This document shows positions 56,225 to 64,000 of a stretch of 64,000 nucleotides of DNA, one piece after another. Made by a program: the position numbers and the translations under genes. Each line of letters starts with the position of its first letter. Positions within the stretch are counted from its first letter, which is position 1. The notes under the pieces were generated by a model that ran no database searches, was not told where the DNA came from, and saw only the letters and a program-made list of their open reading frames with translations. Source of the stretch: Actinomycetota bacterium (lineage in GTDB: Bacteria > Actinomycetota > Actinomycetes > Streptosporangiales > Streptosporangiaceae); NCBI GenBank assembly GCA_003168255.1, contig PMSU01000020.1, positions 1 through 64,000 of the forward strand, read 5' to 3'.

Positions 56225-56902
56225 TCAGCCGGTGCTGGCGAGGCGGAACGCGGACTGGACCAGCCGGTCGGCCCGATCCCGCGCCGCAAGCTCCGCGGCC
56301 ACCGTCTCGGCGAGGAACCGGGCCGGGTCCTGCCCCGCCTGCTCGGCTTCGGCGCGCCCGCCGGCCTCCAGCCAGCGGCCGAGCTGCGCGCCATCGACCT
56401 CGGGGTGAAACTGGACGGCCAGGTGCCGGCCGAGCGAGAACGCCTGCACGCCGAGCTCGCTGCGGGCCAGCACCCGCGCCTGCTGCGGCGGGTGGCACTG
56501 ATCACCGTGGAACTCCAGCCACGGCCCTGCCGGGATGAGCCCGGGGTCGAGCGTGTCGATGACGCTCCAGCCGACCTCCTTGCGGGCTGCTGGCTCCACC
56601 CGGCCGCCGAACGCGGCAGCCAGGGCCTGCGCGCCGAAGCAGATCCCGAGCACGGGCACGCCCGCCTCGTCCAGCTGCCGCAGCCATGCCAGCTCAGCGG
56701 CGATCCAGGCTCTTTCCGGGTCCTTGTCGTACACCGAGAAGGTGGCCCCGAGCAAGATGACGTGATCGACGCCGGCGGGCGCGGGCAGCGGGCCTTCGCT
56801 GGGAAACATGCGCACGGTGAGCTCGGCGCCGCGGGCCTCGAACGCGTCACCGATGAAGCCTGCTGAGTCCTCTTCGTGATGGCGAACGACGGTGACGCGC
56901 AT
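56225..56902 (-). CDS. type 1 glutamine amidotransferase-like protein
   Basis: VPVLGICFGAQALAAAFGG nucleophile Cys motif; LAVQFHPEVDG. Confidence 0.92.
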   Translation of the reverse strand: MRVTVVRHHEEDSAGFIGDAFEARGAELTVRMFPSEGPLPAPAGVDHVILLGATFSVYDKDPERAWIAAELAWLRQLDEAGVPVLGICFGAQALAAAFGGRVEPAARKEVGWSVIDTLDPGLIPAGPWLEFHGDQCHPPQQARVLARSELGVQAFSLGRHLAVQFHPEVDGAQLGRWLEAGGRAEAEQAGQDPARFLAETVAAELAARDRADRLVQSAFRLASTG

Positions 56903-56949
56903 CAGGTGGCCTCTCCCTTCATAAGCGGCGTATCGCCAAGCCGGCTGGC

Positions 56950-58110
56950 CTAGGTATGCGCGGCAGGCCCATGATCGTTAGCGGCGGCCTCGATCAGCGG
57001 CTGCGGGGCCGTCGCCTTCCAGAGTTCGCGGATCAGCACCTGGATCGCGCCGGCGGTGGGAATAGCCAGCAGCGCCGCGACGAAGGCGCCGAAGATTCCG
57101 CCGATCAAGCTGCCGACAGATGCCCCGACCAGGATGGATACCAGAACCAGCAGCGGGTTGACCCTGACCGTCCGGCTCATCACGACCGGGTTCAGTACGT
57201 GATTCTCGACCTGCGTGTAGATGGCGAATACCACCAGCGTGACGATGCCCGCCGTCAGTGAGTGGCCGACCGCGAACAGGACGGTGGGGATGCCCGCCAG
57301 GGCGCCGCCGATCATGGGCAGGAAGTCGACCAGCGCCACCCACAGCGCCCACAGGAAGGGGAACGGGACACCCAGGATCAGCAGGGTCACGAACACGACG
57401 ATCCCGGCGATGAGCGATGTCAGGAAGTTCCCGAGCATGTACCCGATGACCGAGCGATTGACCTCCCGCGCGACCTGGGAATAGCGCTCCGCCCGCGCTG
57501 GTGACATCAGCCCCAGCACGCCGGTCCGCAGCTTGGGGCCCTCGAGGAGCAGCAGCAACACGAGCACGAAAATGGTCACCAGCGCGATCAGCAGCGAAAA
57601 GGCGCCCTTGCCCAGGGAGAGGGCCGGTTTCGCGAGGCTTTTCCCGAAGCTCGCCAGCTTGGGCGCGTTGCTCTGCACCCACGCCTGAACGTGGTATTTG
57701 CGAACCAGGCGCCCGATCCAGCCCTTGCCATCCTTCGCCTGATTCACGTAAGTCGGCAGGTCGTGGGCAAGATGGGTGATCGCGTTGACCAGAGGGTAGC
57801 CGAACGCTACCGCTAGGCCCACGAAGACCAGCAGGCTGAGCAACGTCACGACGGCCACGGCCAGCCCGCGCCGCCGGACGAGCCGGCGTTGCACCGCCAG
57901 CACGACCGGGTTGAGGATCAGGGCGACGAATCCCGCGACGACCATGAGGAGGATGACGTCCCGTATCCGGTAAATCAGCTTGCCAGCCAGGTAGGTCACG
58001 ACCACCACGGCGACGGTGACCAGGATGGCCCGGAGCGGGACGTTCCTGGCCTCCGCAGCCTGCCAGAGGTGGGCCCGCCGGGTTTCGGGTGGCGGCAAGT
58101 CATCAGGCAC
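56950..58110 (-). CDS. AI-2E family transporter
   Basis: Multi-TM; WALWVALVDFLPMIGGALAGIPTVLFA; VENHVLNPVVMSRTVRVNPLLVLVSILVGA. Confidence 0.93.
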   Translation of the reverse strand: MPDDLPPPETRRAHLWQAAEARNVPLRAILVTVAVVVVTYLAGKLIYRIRDVILLMVVAGFVALILNPVVLAVQRRLVRRRGLAVAVVTLLSLLVFVGLAVAFGYPLVNAITHLAHDLPTYVNQAKDGKGWIGRLVRKYHVQAWVQSNAPKLASFGKSLAKPALSLGKGAFSLLIALVTIFVLVLLLLLEGPKLRTGVLGLMSPARAERYSQVAREVNRSVIGYMLGNFLTSLIAGIVVFVTLLILGVPFPFLWALWVALVDFLPMIGGALAGIPTVLFAVGHSLTAGIVTLVVFAIYTQVENHVLNPVVMSRTVRVNPLLVLVSILVGASVGSLIGGIFGAFVAALLAIPTAGAIQVLIRELWKATAPQPLIEAAANDHGPAAHT

Positions 58111-58178
58111 CCGGCAATCATGACACCTGCGGTCGCCAGCGTTCCCGTATCCCGGAACGCCATCGGCTGACGACAGCG

Positions 58179-59114
58179 CTAGCGTTCCGCGCTTGGCTCG
58201 CTGTCACCAGCGCCTGGGAGTGCGTCGATCTGGCGTTGCGCCCCGGCCAGCACGTGCCCGACATCGCGGCCGAATTGCACGTCGCAGGGGTGGGTGACTC
58301 GTCCCGATCTGGCGTTGTCAGCCAGTTCGGTGAGGGCGACTCGCAACGCCGTTTCTGGCTGGTTCGTTGGTGCCGGCGCGTCTGACCGGCCGAGTTCGCC
58401 CCAGAGGTAAAGGTCGAAGCCTTCGGCGGCCTCAGGCGCGCTGAGGGTGACTGTCACCGTGCTGGTCGCTCCGCTGTGGTGGTGCAGGACAAGATGCGTG
58501 ACGTCGGCCCGGCCAGCATCGGCGGTAACCGACACGACCGGCCCCAGACAGGCCCACAGCAGCGAGACCGCGTGCGGCGCCAGGTCCCACAGGCCGCCCT
58601 TGTCGCGTCGCCAGGGGGTGTTGAACGGGCTGGATTCGTGCAGGGCCGACCCGAGCCAGACCGCGCACCCGCCGGCCCAGCCATCCTGCTTCGCGACGCC
58701 GGCCAGCCAGGCCCTGACGTCGGCCTGGAATCGCGCGGTGAAAAAGACGACCGATGCGACGCCGCTGTCCTGCACCGCGCGCACGAGCGTTCCGGCGTCC
58801 GCGTCGGAGGTGGCGATGGGCTTTTCCAGGAGCAGGTGCTTGCCGGCGCTGGCTGCCCGTACCGCGATCGCGCTCTGCACGTGCGGTGGCACCGAGAACG
58901 CGACCGCGTCGACGGCGGCGAGGAACGCGTCGAGGTCGCTGTAGGACGTGGCGGTGTGCTCGGCCGCCAGGGCGGCGGCCGCCTCGCGATTGCGACCCCA
59001 GACCGCAGCGAACTCGATGCCCTCAGTCGAGGTGAGAGCGGGGGCGTGCGTGATGCGCGCCCAGTGGCCGGTGCCGACCAGGCCGAATCTCAACGGTCGG
59101 GCGGGAGTTGCCAT
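58179..59114 (-). CDS. Gfo/Idh/MocA family oxidoreductase
   Basis: RFGLVGTGHWARITHAPALTSTEGIEFAAVWGRN; AASAGKHLLLEKPIATSDADA. Confidence 0.93.
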   Translation of the reverse strand: MATPARPLRFGLVGTGHWARITHAPALTSTEGIEFAAVWGRNREAAAALAAEHTATSYSDLDAFLAAVDAVAFSVPPHVQSAIAVRAASAGKHLLLEKPIATSDADAGTLVRAVQDSGVASVVFFTARFQADVRAWLAGVAKQDGWAGGCAVWLGSALHESSPFNTPWRRDKGGLWDLAPHAVSLLWACLGPVVSVTADAGRADVTHLVLHHHSGATSTVTVTLSAPEAAEGFDLYLWGELGRSDAPAPTNQPETALRVALTELADNARSGRVTHPCDVQFGRDVGHVLAGAQRQIDALPGAGDSEPSAER

Positions 59115-59160
59115 TCTTTGGCCTCCTACTGGTCGGGCGCAGTCTGGCCGGGCGCAGTCG

Positions 59161-59556
59161 TCAGGTGGTGGCTCCGGAGCCTGCCGGGTCTTTTGACAGG
59201 ATGCAGAACTCGTTGCCCTCGGGGTCGGCGAGCGTGATCCAGCCGCTGCCATCGGGCCGTCGGTAGTCAGCGAACTGCGACGCTCCCAGGGCGAGGATCC
59301 GTTCGACCTCCTGCTCGCGGGTGCGGTCCACCGGGCGCAGGTCGAGGTGCAGCCGGTTCTTCAGCTGCTTGTCGTCTGGAACCGTGATGAAGAGCAGGAG
59401 CTGGCTCCGGTCGCGCGAGGTGATCAAGCATTCCTCGTGTTCCGGCTCGTTGGGATCGTCGGGATCTTCAACGAAGTCCAGAACCTGCGACCAGAACACC
59501 GACTGCGCGTAGGCGTTGGCGGCGTCGAACGAGGTGTGCGAGATGCGGCTAGTCAT
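59161..59556 (-). CDS. VOC family (glyoxalase-like) protein
   Basis: SHTSFDAANAYAQSVFWSQVLDFVEDP; WITLADPEGNEFCIL. Confidence 0.9.
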   Translation of the reverse strand: MTSRISHTSFDAANAYAQSVFWSQVLDFVEDPDDPNEPEHEECLITSRDRSQLLLFITVPDDKQLKNRLHLDLRPVDRTREQEVERILALGASQFADYRRPDGSGWITLADPEGNEFCILSKDPAGSGATT

Positions 59557-59680
59557 GACGACAGCCTTGACTGTTCGCGGGAAAACCGTCAAACGGTTTG
59601 GTTTGACGGGTTGAGAGCGGGCGGGTGCAGGCGCGCTTCCAGTGCCCTCGCACCGGGATGCGGGCAGCCAGCCGGATGCT

Positions 59681-60157
59681 TCAGCCTTGCCGGACACTCC
59701 GCGCGGCCAATGCCGCTTCAATTTCGCAGCGGTGACTGTCCGGATGCCGGATCGCGATCTGCGCGAACCGCTGGACTATGCCGTCTGCGGCGTCCAGGTC
59801 GGCGGCGCTGAGACCCGCGATCAGCCCGCTGATGGCCGCGCCGCTACGGCGCAGGTGCCCGGCTGCCTCAGCCTTGCTCGCCGGCGCGGCCTGGGCGTGC
59901 TGCGCGTTGAGCGCGTCCACCATGTCGTTGTCCACCTCGACCTGCTGGCCAGCGACGACCTGGCGTATCCATCCCGCGAGGTACTCATACGAGTGCGCGA
60001 CGTGATCCACGACTACGCCTACCGGCCGGGGGTCACCATCGAGCGGCGCTGACTGCCACTCCTGGTCGGTGCAGCCCGCCATGAAGCCGATCAGCCGGTC
60101 CCTAGCCGCGTCGATGTCCGCTGCATATTCCGCCGGGCTCCGCGCGTCCTCCGCCAT
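59681..60157 (-). CDS. DinB/maleylpyruvate isomerase-N-like protein
   Basis: DRLIGFMAGCTDQEWQSAPLDGDPRPVGVVVDHVAHSYEYLAGW. Confidence 0.75.
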   Translation of the reverse strand: MAEDARSPAEYAADIDAARDRLIGFMAGCTDQEWQSAPLDGDPRPVGVVVDHVAHSYEYLAGWIRQVVAGQQVEVDNDMVDALNAQHAQAAPASKAEAAGHLRRSGAAISGLIAGLSAADLDAADGIVQRFAQIAIRHPDSHRCEIEAALAARSVRQG

Positions 60158-60229
60158 AAGGTCCAGCCTACGGGCCGGCCCGGGCCATATCCGTGCGCGG
60201 ACCGAGGCCGGCCAAGGGGCGGGTTCTGG

Positions 60230-60727
60230 TCAGGCAAGATCTTTTTCGAGAAGGACGACGCTGAGCCTGCCGTGAAAGTCCCGGGTGCCAACTTCGCGGA
60301 AGCCGAGCCGTGCGTAATAACGGCGAAGGCCGGCATTGGCCTGGACGCAGTCCAGGCGCAAGACGATGGCGCCCGCGTTGCGGCCCCGGTGCCCGGCCCA
60401 CGCGAGCAGGCTCGCTCCCAGGCCAGTTCCGGCGTGCTGACGGTCAATGACCAGCCCGTGCACGTACGCCGCGACGGTGGCATCGTCAGCGGCCTGCCAC
60501 ACCAGGCTGTCAGACCACAGCAGCCGCAGCCCGGCGCAGACGATGTCACCACTGCGGCATACAGGCCACTCGCCCCGGCCGATCTGACTGCGCACATCGG
60601 CCAGCGACACCTCGCCCATGCCCCACTGCTGGATGCCCCGTCCCGCCAGCCACTGCTCGGCGGCCACCCGCAGGCCATGAATGGCCTCAGCGTCGGGCCG
60701 GCTGGCCTGCCGCATGATCATGTGCAC
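60230..60727 (-). CDS. GNAT family N-acetyltransferase
   Basis: YVHGLVIDRQHAGTGLGASLLAWAGHRGRNAGAIVLRLDCVQANAGLRRYYARLGFREVG. Confidence 0.93.
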   Translation of the reverse strand: MHMIMRQASRPDAEAIHGLRVAAEQWLAGRGIQQWGMGEVSLADVRSQIGRGEWPVCRSGDIVCAGLRLLWSDSLVWQAADDATVAAYVHGLVIDRQHAGTGLGASLLAWAGHRGRNAGAIVLRLDCVQANAGLRRYYARLGFREVGTRDFHGRLSVVLLEKDLA

Positions 60728-60880
60728 CTGATCGACGGTACCGGCCGAGGCCGGCCCTGCTGATCTCGCCGGTCCCTCGGCTCGGGCGGGTGAGGTCGGG
60801 AGGGATATCCAGGGCAGGTGGGGTTGGTGGTGACTGCTTGGCGCGCACGACGGGATGCACAGAAGCCAGGTTCAGGCGAT

Positions 60881-61340
60881 CGAATGTCGTCGATGTGGCA
60901 ACGCTGCTGAAAGGACACGTCGTGGAGTAAACCGTCGTTTCCTGATCCGGACGATCTTGCAGTGCCCGCGGACCCTGCCGGCCGGGCTACTCCTGTCACA
61001 CCGGCACCATCGACCCCGTGAGCCGCGTCTTCCGTAGCGGCGCCGAAGATCGATGTGGCAGAGCCCACCACCGGTGGTGGGCTCCATCACATCGATCTTG
61101 AAAAGGATGCGGAAGGAGGCGCCTCCGGACCGCCTTCCCCGGTCCGGGCGCCGGCTGTTCCAGGACTCCAGACGGCGGCGTGCCAGAACCGCCGCGCAGG
61201 GTCACGCGCCGGCTTACGTCCTCGCGCCGGCTTACGTCCTCGCGCTAACCAGCCCGCGGCCCGACCTGACGATCACGAAACCTGCGGCTTACTTCTCTGC
61301 GGGCCCAAGAGTGTCATTGTTGCCACATCGACGACATTCG
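60881..61340. mobile_element. MITE-like non-autonomous element candidate
   Basis: Perfect 22-bp inverted repeats CGAATGTCGTCGATGTGGCAAC (60881-60902) and GTTGCCACATCGACGACATTCG (61319-61340); central 54-bp palindrome; no convincing ORF inside. Confidence 0.45.
61205..61240. repeat. 18-bp perfect tandem duplication
   Basis: CGCGCCGGCTTACGTCCT twice in tandem. Confidence 0.85.
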
Positions 61341-61436
61341 CCAAGAGGCGCGGCTCACTTACGCCGAGAGAGCCGGACCCGTCGGGCTGGCACCGAGGGC
61401 CGTATCCGGGTAGGAGACGGCGGTAGGCTCGCAGAT

Positions 61437-61850
61437 GTGGCAGTCCCTCTACCCGATGACGTCAGGGAGTTGCTGGACGCCCCCAACTATGTGCACCTGT
61501 CTACCTTGCGGGCGGACGGCTCACCGCGTAACTGGGTGGTGTGGGCGGGCCTTGAAGGCGAGCGCATCTTGATATGCACCGGCGAGGCGACCTGGAAGGC
61601 CAAGGACATGCGCCGTGATCCCCGGGTCGCGCTGTCCGTCGTAGACCTGGTCAATCCCTACCGCATGGCGGCAGTCCAGGGCAGGGTCGTCGAGGTTCGC
61701 CCCGACGAGGACTGCAGGTACATGGATCCCATCTCGGTCAAGTACACCGGCGTCCCGTTTCCTAGCCGTGGTCCGGGCCGTGCGTGCTTTGTCATCGCGG
61801 TCGAGAAGGCCGGCCAGCGCACCCTCGGCTTCACCCACGCGCCCGGATGA
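61437..61850 (+). CDS. pyridoxamine 5'-phosphate oxidase family protein
   Basis: VHLSTLRADGSPRNWVVWAGLEGERILICTGEATWKAKDMRRDPRVALSVVD. Confidence 0.9.
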   Translation: MAVPLPDDVRELLDAPNYVHLSTLRADGSPRNWVVWAGLEGERILICTGEATWKAKDMRRDPRVALSVVDLVNPYRMAAVQGRVVEVRPDEDCRYMDPISVKYTGVPFPSRGPGRACFVIAVEKAGQRTLGFTHAPG

Positions 61851-61947
61851 TCGAAGGGGCTACCGCTTCATTTCGACGGTGACCTGAGCGCACATCATCC
61901 GGTGGGGACGCCTGCTGAGCCGTGATCCCGATGGTAGGGGTCGGCTA

Positions 61948-62601
61948 TTACTCGTCTGCGGCAGCGTCGGCATCCTCGGCAGCGGGTGGGCGCATGCGCA
62001 TCTGCGGCAGTTCGTACAGGCTGTCTATGCTGAGTTGCTGTGCGTCCGCAAGCACAGAGTCCTGCTGCTTCTGCGCTTTCTCGGCGGTTTGCTTGGCCAG
62101 CTCGGATGCCAGGCCACCCAGCTGCCGCACGCCGGTGTCATCCACCAGCACATGGCTCGTGGAGAGAATCGCGATGCCCTCCACCCGGCGCTTCGCCTGG
62201 TCGGGCAGCGATAGGGCTGCCCCCACCTTCGCCGCCTCAAATGGGTTCGCCGAATGGGTGGTAAGCCTATTGCGCTCCCCGATCACCCATTGATGGTATT
62301 TCATGACCTCACCCTGAAGAGGCAGCGCTCGTACATCTTCTGTCGCCAGCCCAAATTTTTTGCCATTGCCAAAGCAACGAGCATAAGCAACGAGAGCGGC
62401 CGACCATAGCGCCTGTGGCACAACTGCCTCCCGGCCTTCCTCAGGCTTATCCAGCTCGGTAAGCAGCCGCTTGCAACATTCCATGACGAATTGAAGATCC
62501 TGGATGATCGAGGCTTGATCGGCAAGGATTTGCGCTGATGGCACCTCAAGAGCCACAGTCAGCATCGGGACCTTCGACGATGCTGCGTTCGTCCCCACCA
62601 T
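61948..62601 (-). CDS. hypothetical protein
   Basis: Full-length ORF with normal composition; no recognised domain. Confidence 0.6.
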   Translation of the reverse strand: MVGTNAASSKVPMLTVALEVPSAQILADQASIIQDLQFVMECCKRLLTELDKPEEGREAVVPQALWSAALVAYARCFGNGKKFGLATEDVRALPLQGEVMKYHQWVIGERNRLTTHSANPFEAAKVGAALSLPDQAKRRVEGIAILSTSHVLVDDTGVRQLGGLASELAKQTAEKAQKQQDSVLADAQQLSIDSLYELPQMRMRPPAAEDADAAADE

Positions 62602-62773
62602 GGCGCCTCGTTCCGGTTGCTGACCCTATGCCGACCTAAGCTTCCATGATCACATGGGGACGGTCCGAGTCTCGTCTCACATAGTGACAAGCCGCTCTCG
62701 TGATGTCGATCCGCTGACGGCAGCTGACGGCCGCGGCGTACTTGCAGGCCGAGGGCGATGACTCGTCGCCGAC

Positions 62774-63073
62774 GTGGGCGGCCACAGCATCACCGTCGTG
62801 TCCCCCGCGGCGACCGCCCTCGCCCTGGCTTTGCACCGCGGATACGTCGCGATCGTGCCCCGCATCACTGCGGCGCTAGAACTCCAGGCCGGATGGCTCG
62901 CGCCAGTAGCACTCCCGCTGCCGGGATTCACCGCACGGCTGGACTGCCTCTACCCGACCCGCCACCCGCGCCGCGACCACCTCGATGCCATCGCGCGTGC
63001 TGTGCGGCAAGCCATCCGCTCACCGACGCCCGGCCCGGACACGCGCCAGGCCACTGTCGGACCCCCCTCCTAG
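62774..63073 (+). pseudogene. LysR-type substrate-binding domain fragment (C-terminal)
   Basis: GGHSITVVSPAATALALALHRGYVAIVPRITAALELQAGWLAPV resembles the LysR effector domain end; no HTH upstream. Confidence 0.35.
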
Positions 63074-63083
63074 ACTGTCGGTC

Positions 63084-63455
63084 ATGGACTGGAAGATCGA
63101 ACTCGTGGCCATACCCGTGACCGACGTCGACCGCGCGAAGGCCTTTTACGTGGACCAGGTCGGCTTCAACGCCGACCACGACTACCAGGTCAACGACAAC
63201 CTGCGGTTCGTGCAGCTCACTCCGCCCGGTTCGGCGTGCTCAGTGGTGCTCGGCACCGGCATCACGCAGATGCCGCCAGGTTCGCAGAAGGGGGTCCAGA
63301 TGGTCGTCGGCGACGTCACGGCCGCCCGTCAGGACCTCCTCAGCCACGGCGTGCAAGCCAGCGAGGTCGACGTACAGCCATGGGGCTCGTTTGTCACTTT
63401 CAGCGACCCGGATGGCAACACCTGGGCTTTGCAGCAGCTACCGCCACGGGGATAG
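63084..63455 (+). CDS. VOC family (glyoxalase-like) protein
   Basis: AIPVTDVDRAKAFYVDQVGFNADHD; SFVTFSDPDGNTWALQQLP. Confidence 0.93.
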   Translation: MDWKIELVAIPVTDVDRAKAFYVDQVGFNADHDYQVNDNLRFVQLTPPGSACSVVLGTGITQMPPGSQKGVQMVVGDVTAARQDLLSHGVQASEVDVQPWGSFVTFSDPDGNTWALQQLPPRG

Positions 63456-63500
63456 GGCGCCCTGGTCGCGCCCGCACCCGGGTCTGGGCGAAAGGGCAGG

Positions 63501-63776
63501 TCAGTCCGGCGCACCGCCGGCCGCTGGCTGCCCGCCCCGCTCGCCCGCCGGGTGCCCGGCCCGCTCGCCCGCCGGGTGCTCGACCAGCGCGAGAATCCGG
63601 CTGGCCATGAACCGGGCGGTCCGGACCGGCGTCCCGGTGCGCGTGACTTCGCTCACCTCCACGACTGCCCGCCGCGTGGTGACGTCCACCCGTCGGCCGG
63701 CCCGCGTCGCGGTCACCTCGTAGGTCCGGCTGCCCTCGCCCGCATCGATCACGATCTCGACTCGGTCTCCCTTCAT
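63501..63776 (-). CDS. hypothetical protein
   Basis: ORF MKGDRVEIVIDAGEGSRTYEVTATRAGRRVDVTTRRAVVEVSEVTRTGTPVRTARFMASRILALVEHP.. Confidence 0.55.
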   Translation of the reverse strand: MKGDRVEIVIDAGEGSRTYEVTATRAGRRVDVTTRRAVVEVSEVTRTGTPVRTARFMASRILALVEHPAGERAGHPAGERGGQPAAGGAPD

Positions 63777-63848
63777 GCCGCCCTCCCGGGAAATCGAACG
63801 TCATTTCGACCATACCCCGCTTGCGCCCATCGGAAACTGCCACGGGGT

Positions 63849-64000
63849 CTAAGCCGGTCCGCTGCTGCCGCCGCTGCCGCTGCCGCTGCCGTCGCCGCTG
63901 CCGCTGCCGCCGCTGCCGCTGCCGCTGCCGTCGCCGCTGCCGCTGCCGTCGCTGCCGCTGCCGCTGCCGTCGCCGCCGTCCCCGTCGCCGTCGCCGCCGT
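63849..64000 (-). CDS. C-terminal Gly/Ser/Asp-repeat tail of a protein extending beyond the window
   Basis: Reverse strand reads (GS/GD)n..GGSSGPA* with stop at 63849-63851; hexanucleotide-type repeat. Confidence 0.5.
   Translation of the reverse strand, partial: GGDGDGDGGDGSGSGSDGSGSGDGSGSGSGGSGSGDGSGSGSGGSSGPA

Noticed and set aside
63855-64000. CCGCTG-type repeats considered as a CRISPR array or regulatory microsatellite
   Set aside because: Short-period low-complexity repeat that reads as an in-frame Gly/Ser/Asp tail on the reverse strand.
1-64000. tRNA, rRNA, CRISPR-Cas, prophage or biosynthetic gene cluster
   Set aside because: No diagnostic sequences or gene neighbourhoods seen by eye; tRNAscan-SE, Infernal and antiSMASH would be needed to confirm absence.

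Overview
High-GC actinobacterial chromosomal window. WhiB, DUF397, DUF5753, 13E12-type DUF222 and sedolisin genes support that phylum; this is inference from gene content, not a search. It is mostly ordinary single-copy coding DNA. From about 10 to 32 kb there is a dense general-stress/partner-switching region: a WhiB regulator, a SigB/F/G-type sigma factor, GlsB-like and LapA-like membrane proteins, a truncated USP, a SpoIIE-type PP2C, GAF-ANTAR, STAS, two RsbA-like MEDS-HATPase paralogs (one overlapping otsA by 4 bp), a Rec-PP2C/CHASE3-HK/Rcp1-like RR operon, CYTH-CHAD, a GST, trehalose-6-P synthase and a secreted PLD. Other modules are a sugar ABC importer without its own ATPase, a molybdate/tungstate ABC operon with an XRE-PBP fusion regulator, a DesK-like two-component pair, an S53 peptidase, a divergent HxlR/MFS pair and a YVTN propeller. 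The most interesting non-coding or anomalous signals are: (i) a 460-bp element bounded by perfect 22-bp inverted repeats with a central 54-bp palindrome (60881-61340); (ii) a hairpin-rich intergenic tract with several GNRA-capped stems, preceded by DnaA-box-like repeats and followed by an IS110 remnant (about 40840-41684); (iii) GTTT-N14-GGG promoter-like motifs before the sigma gene and before two tiny paralogous membrane proteins missing from the ORF track; (iv) a compact promoter-to-terminator unit at 17895-17993; (v) a palindrome overlapping a putative leaderless promoter of the mod/wtp operon; (vi) several frame-disrupted genes. I found no rRNA, tRNA or CRISPR array by eye. Start codons are estimates and all family calls are by recognition, not database search.
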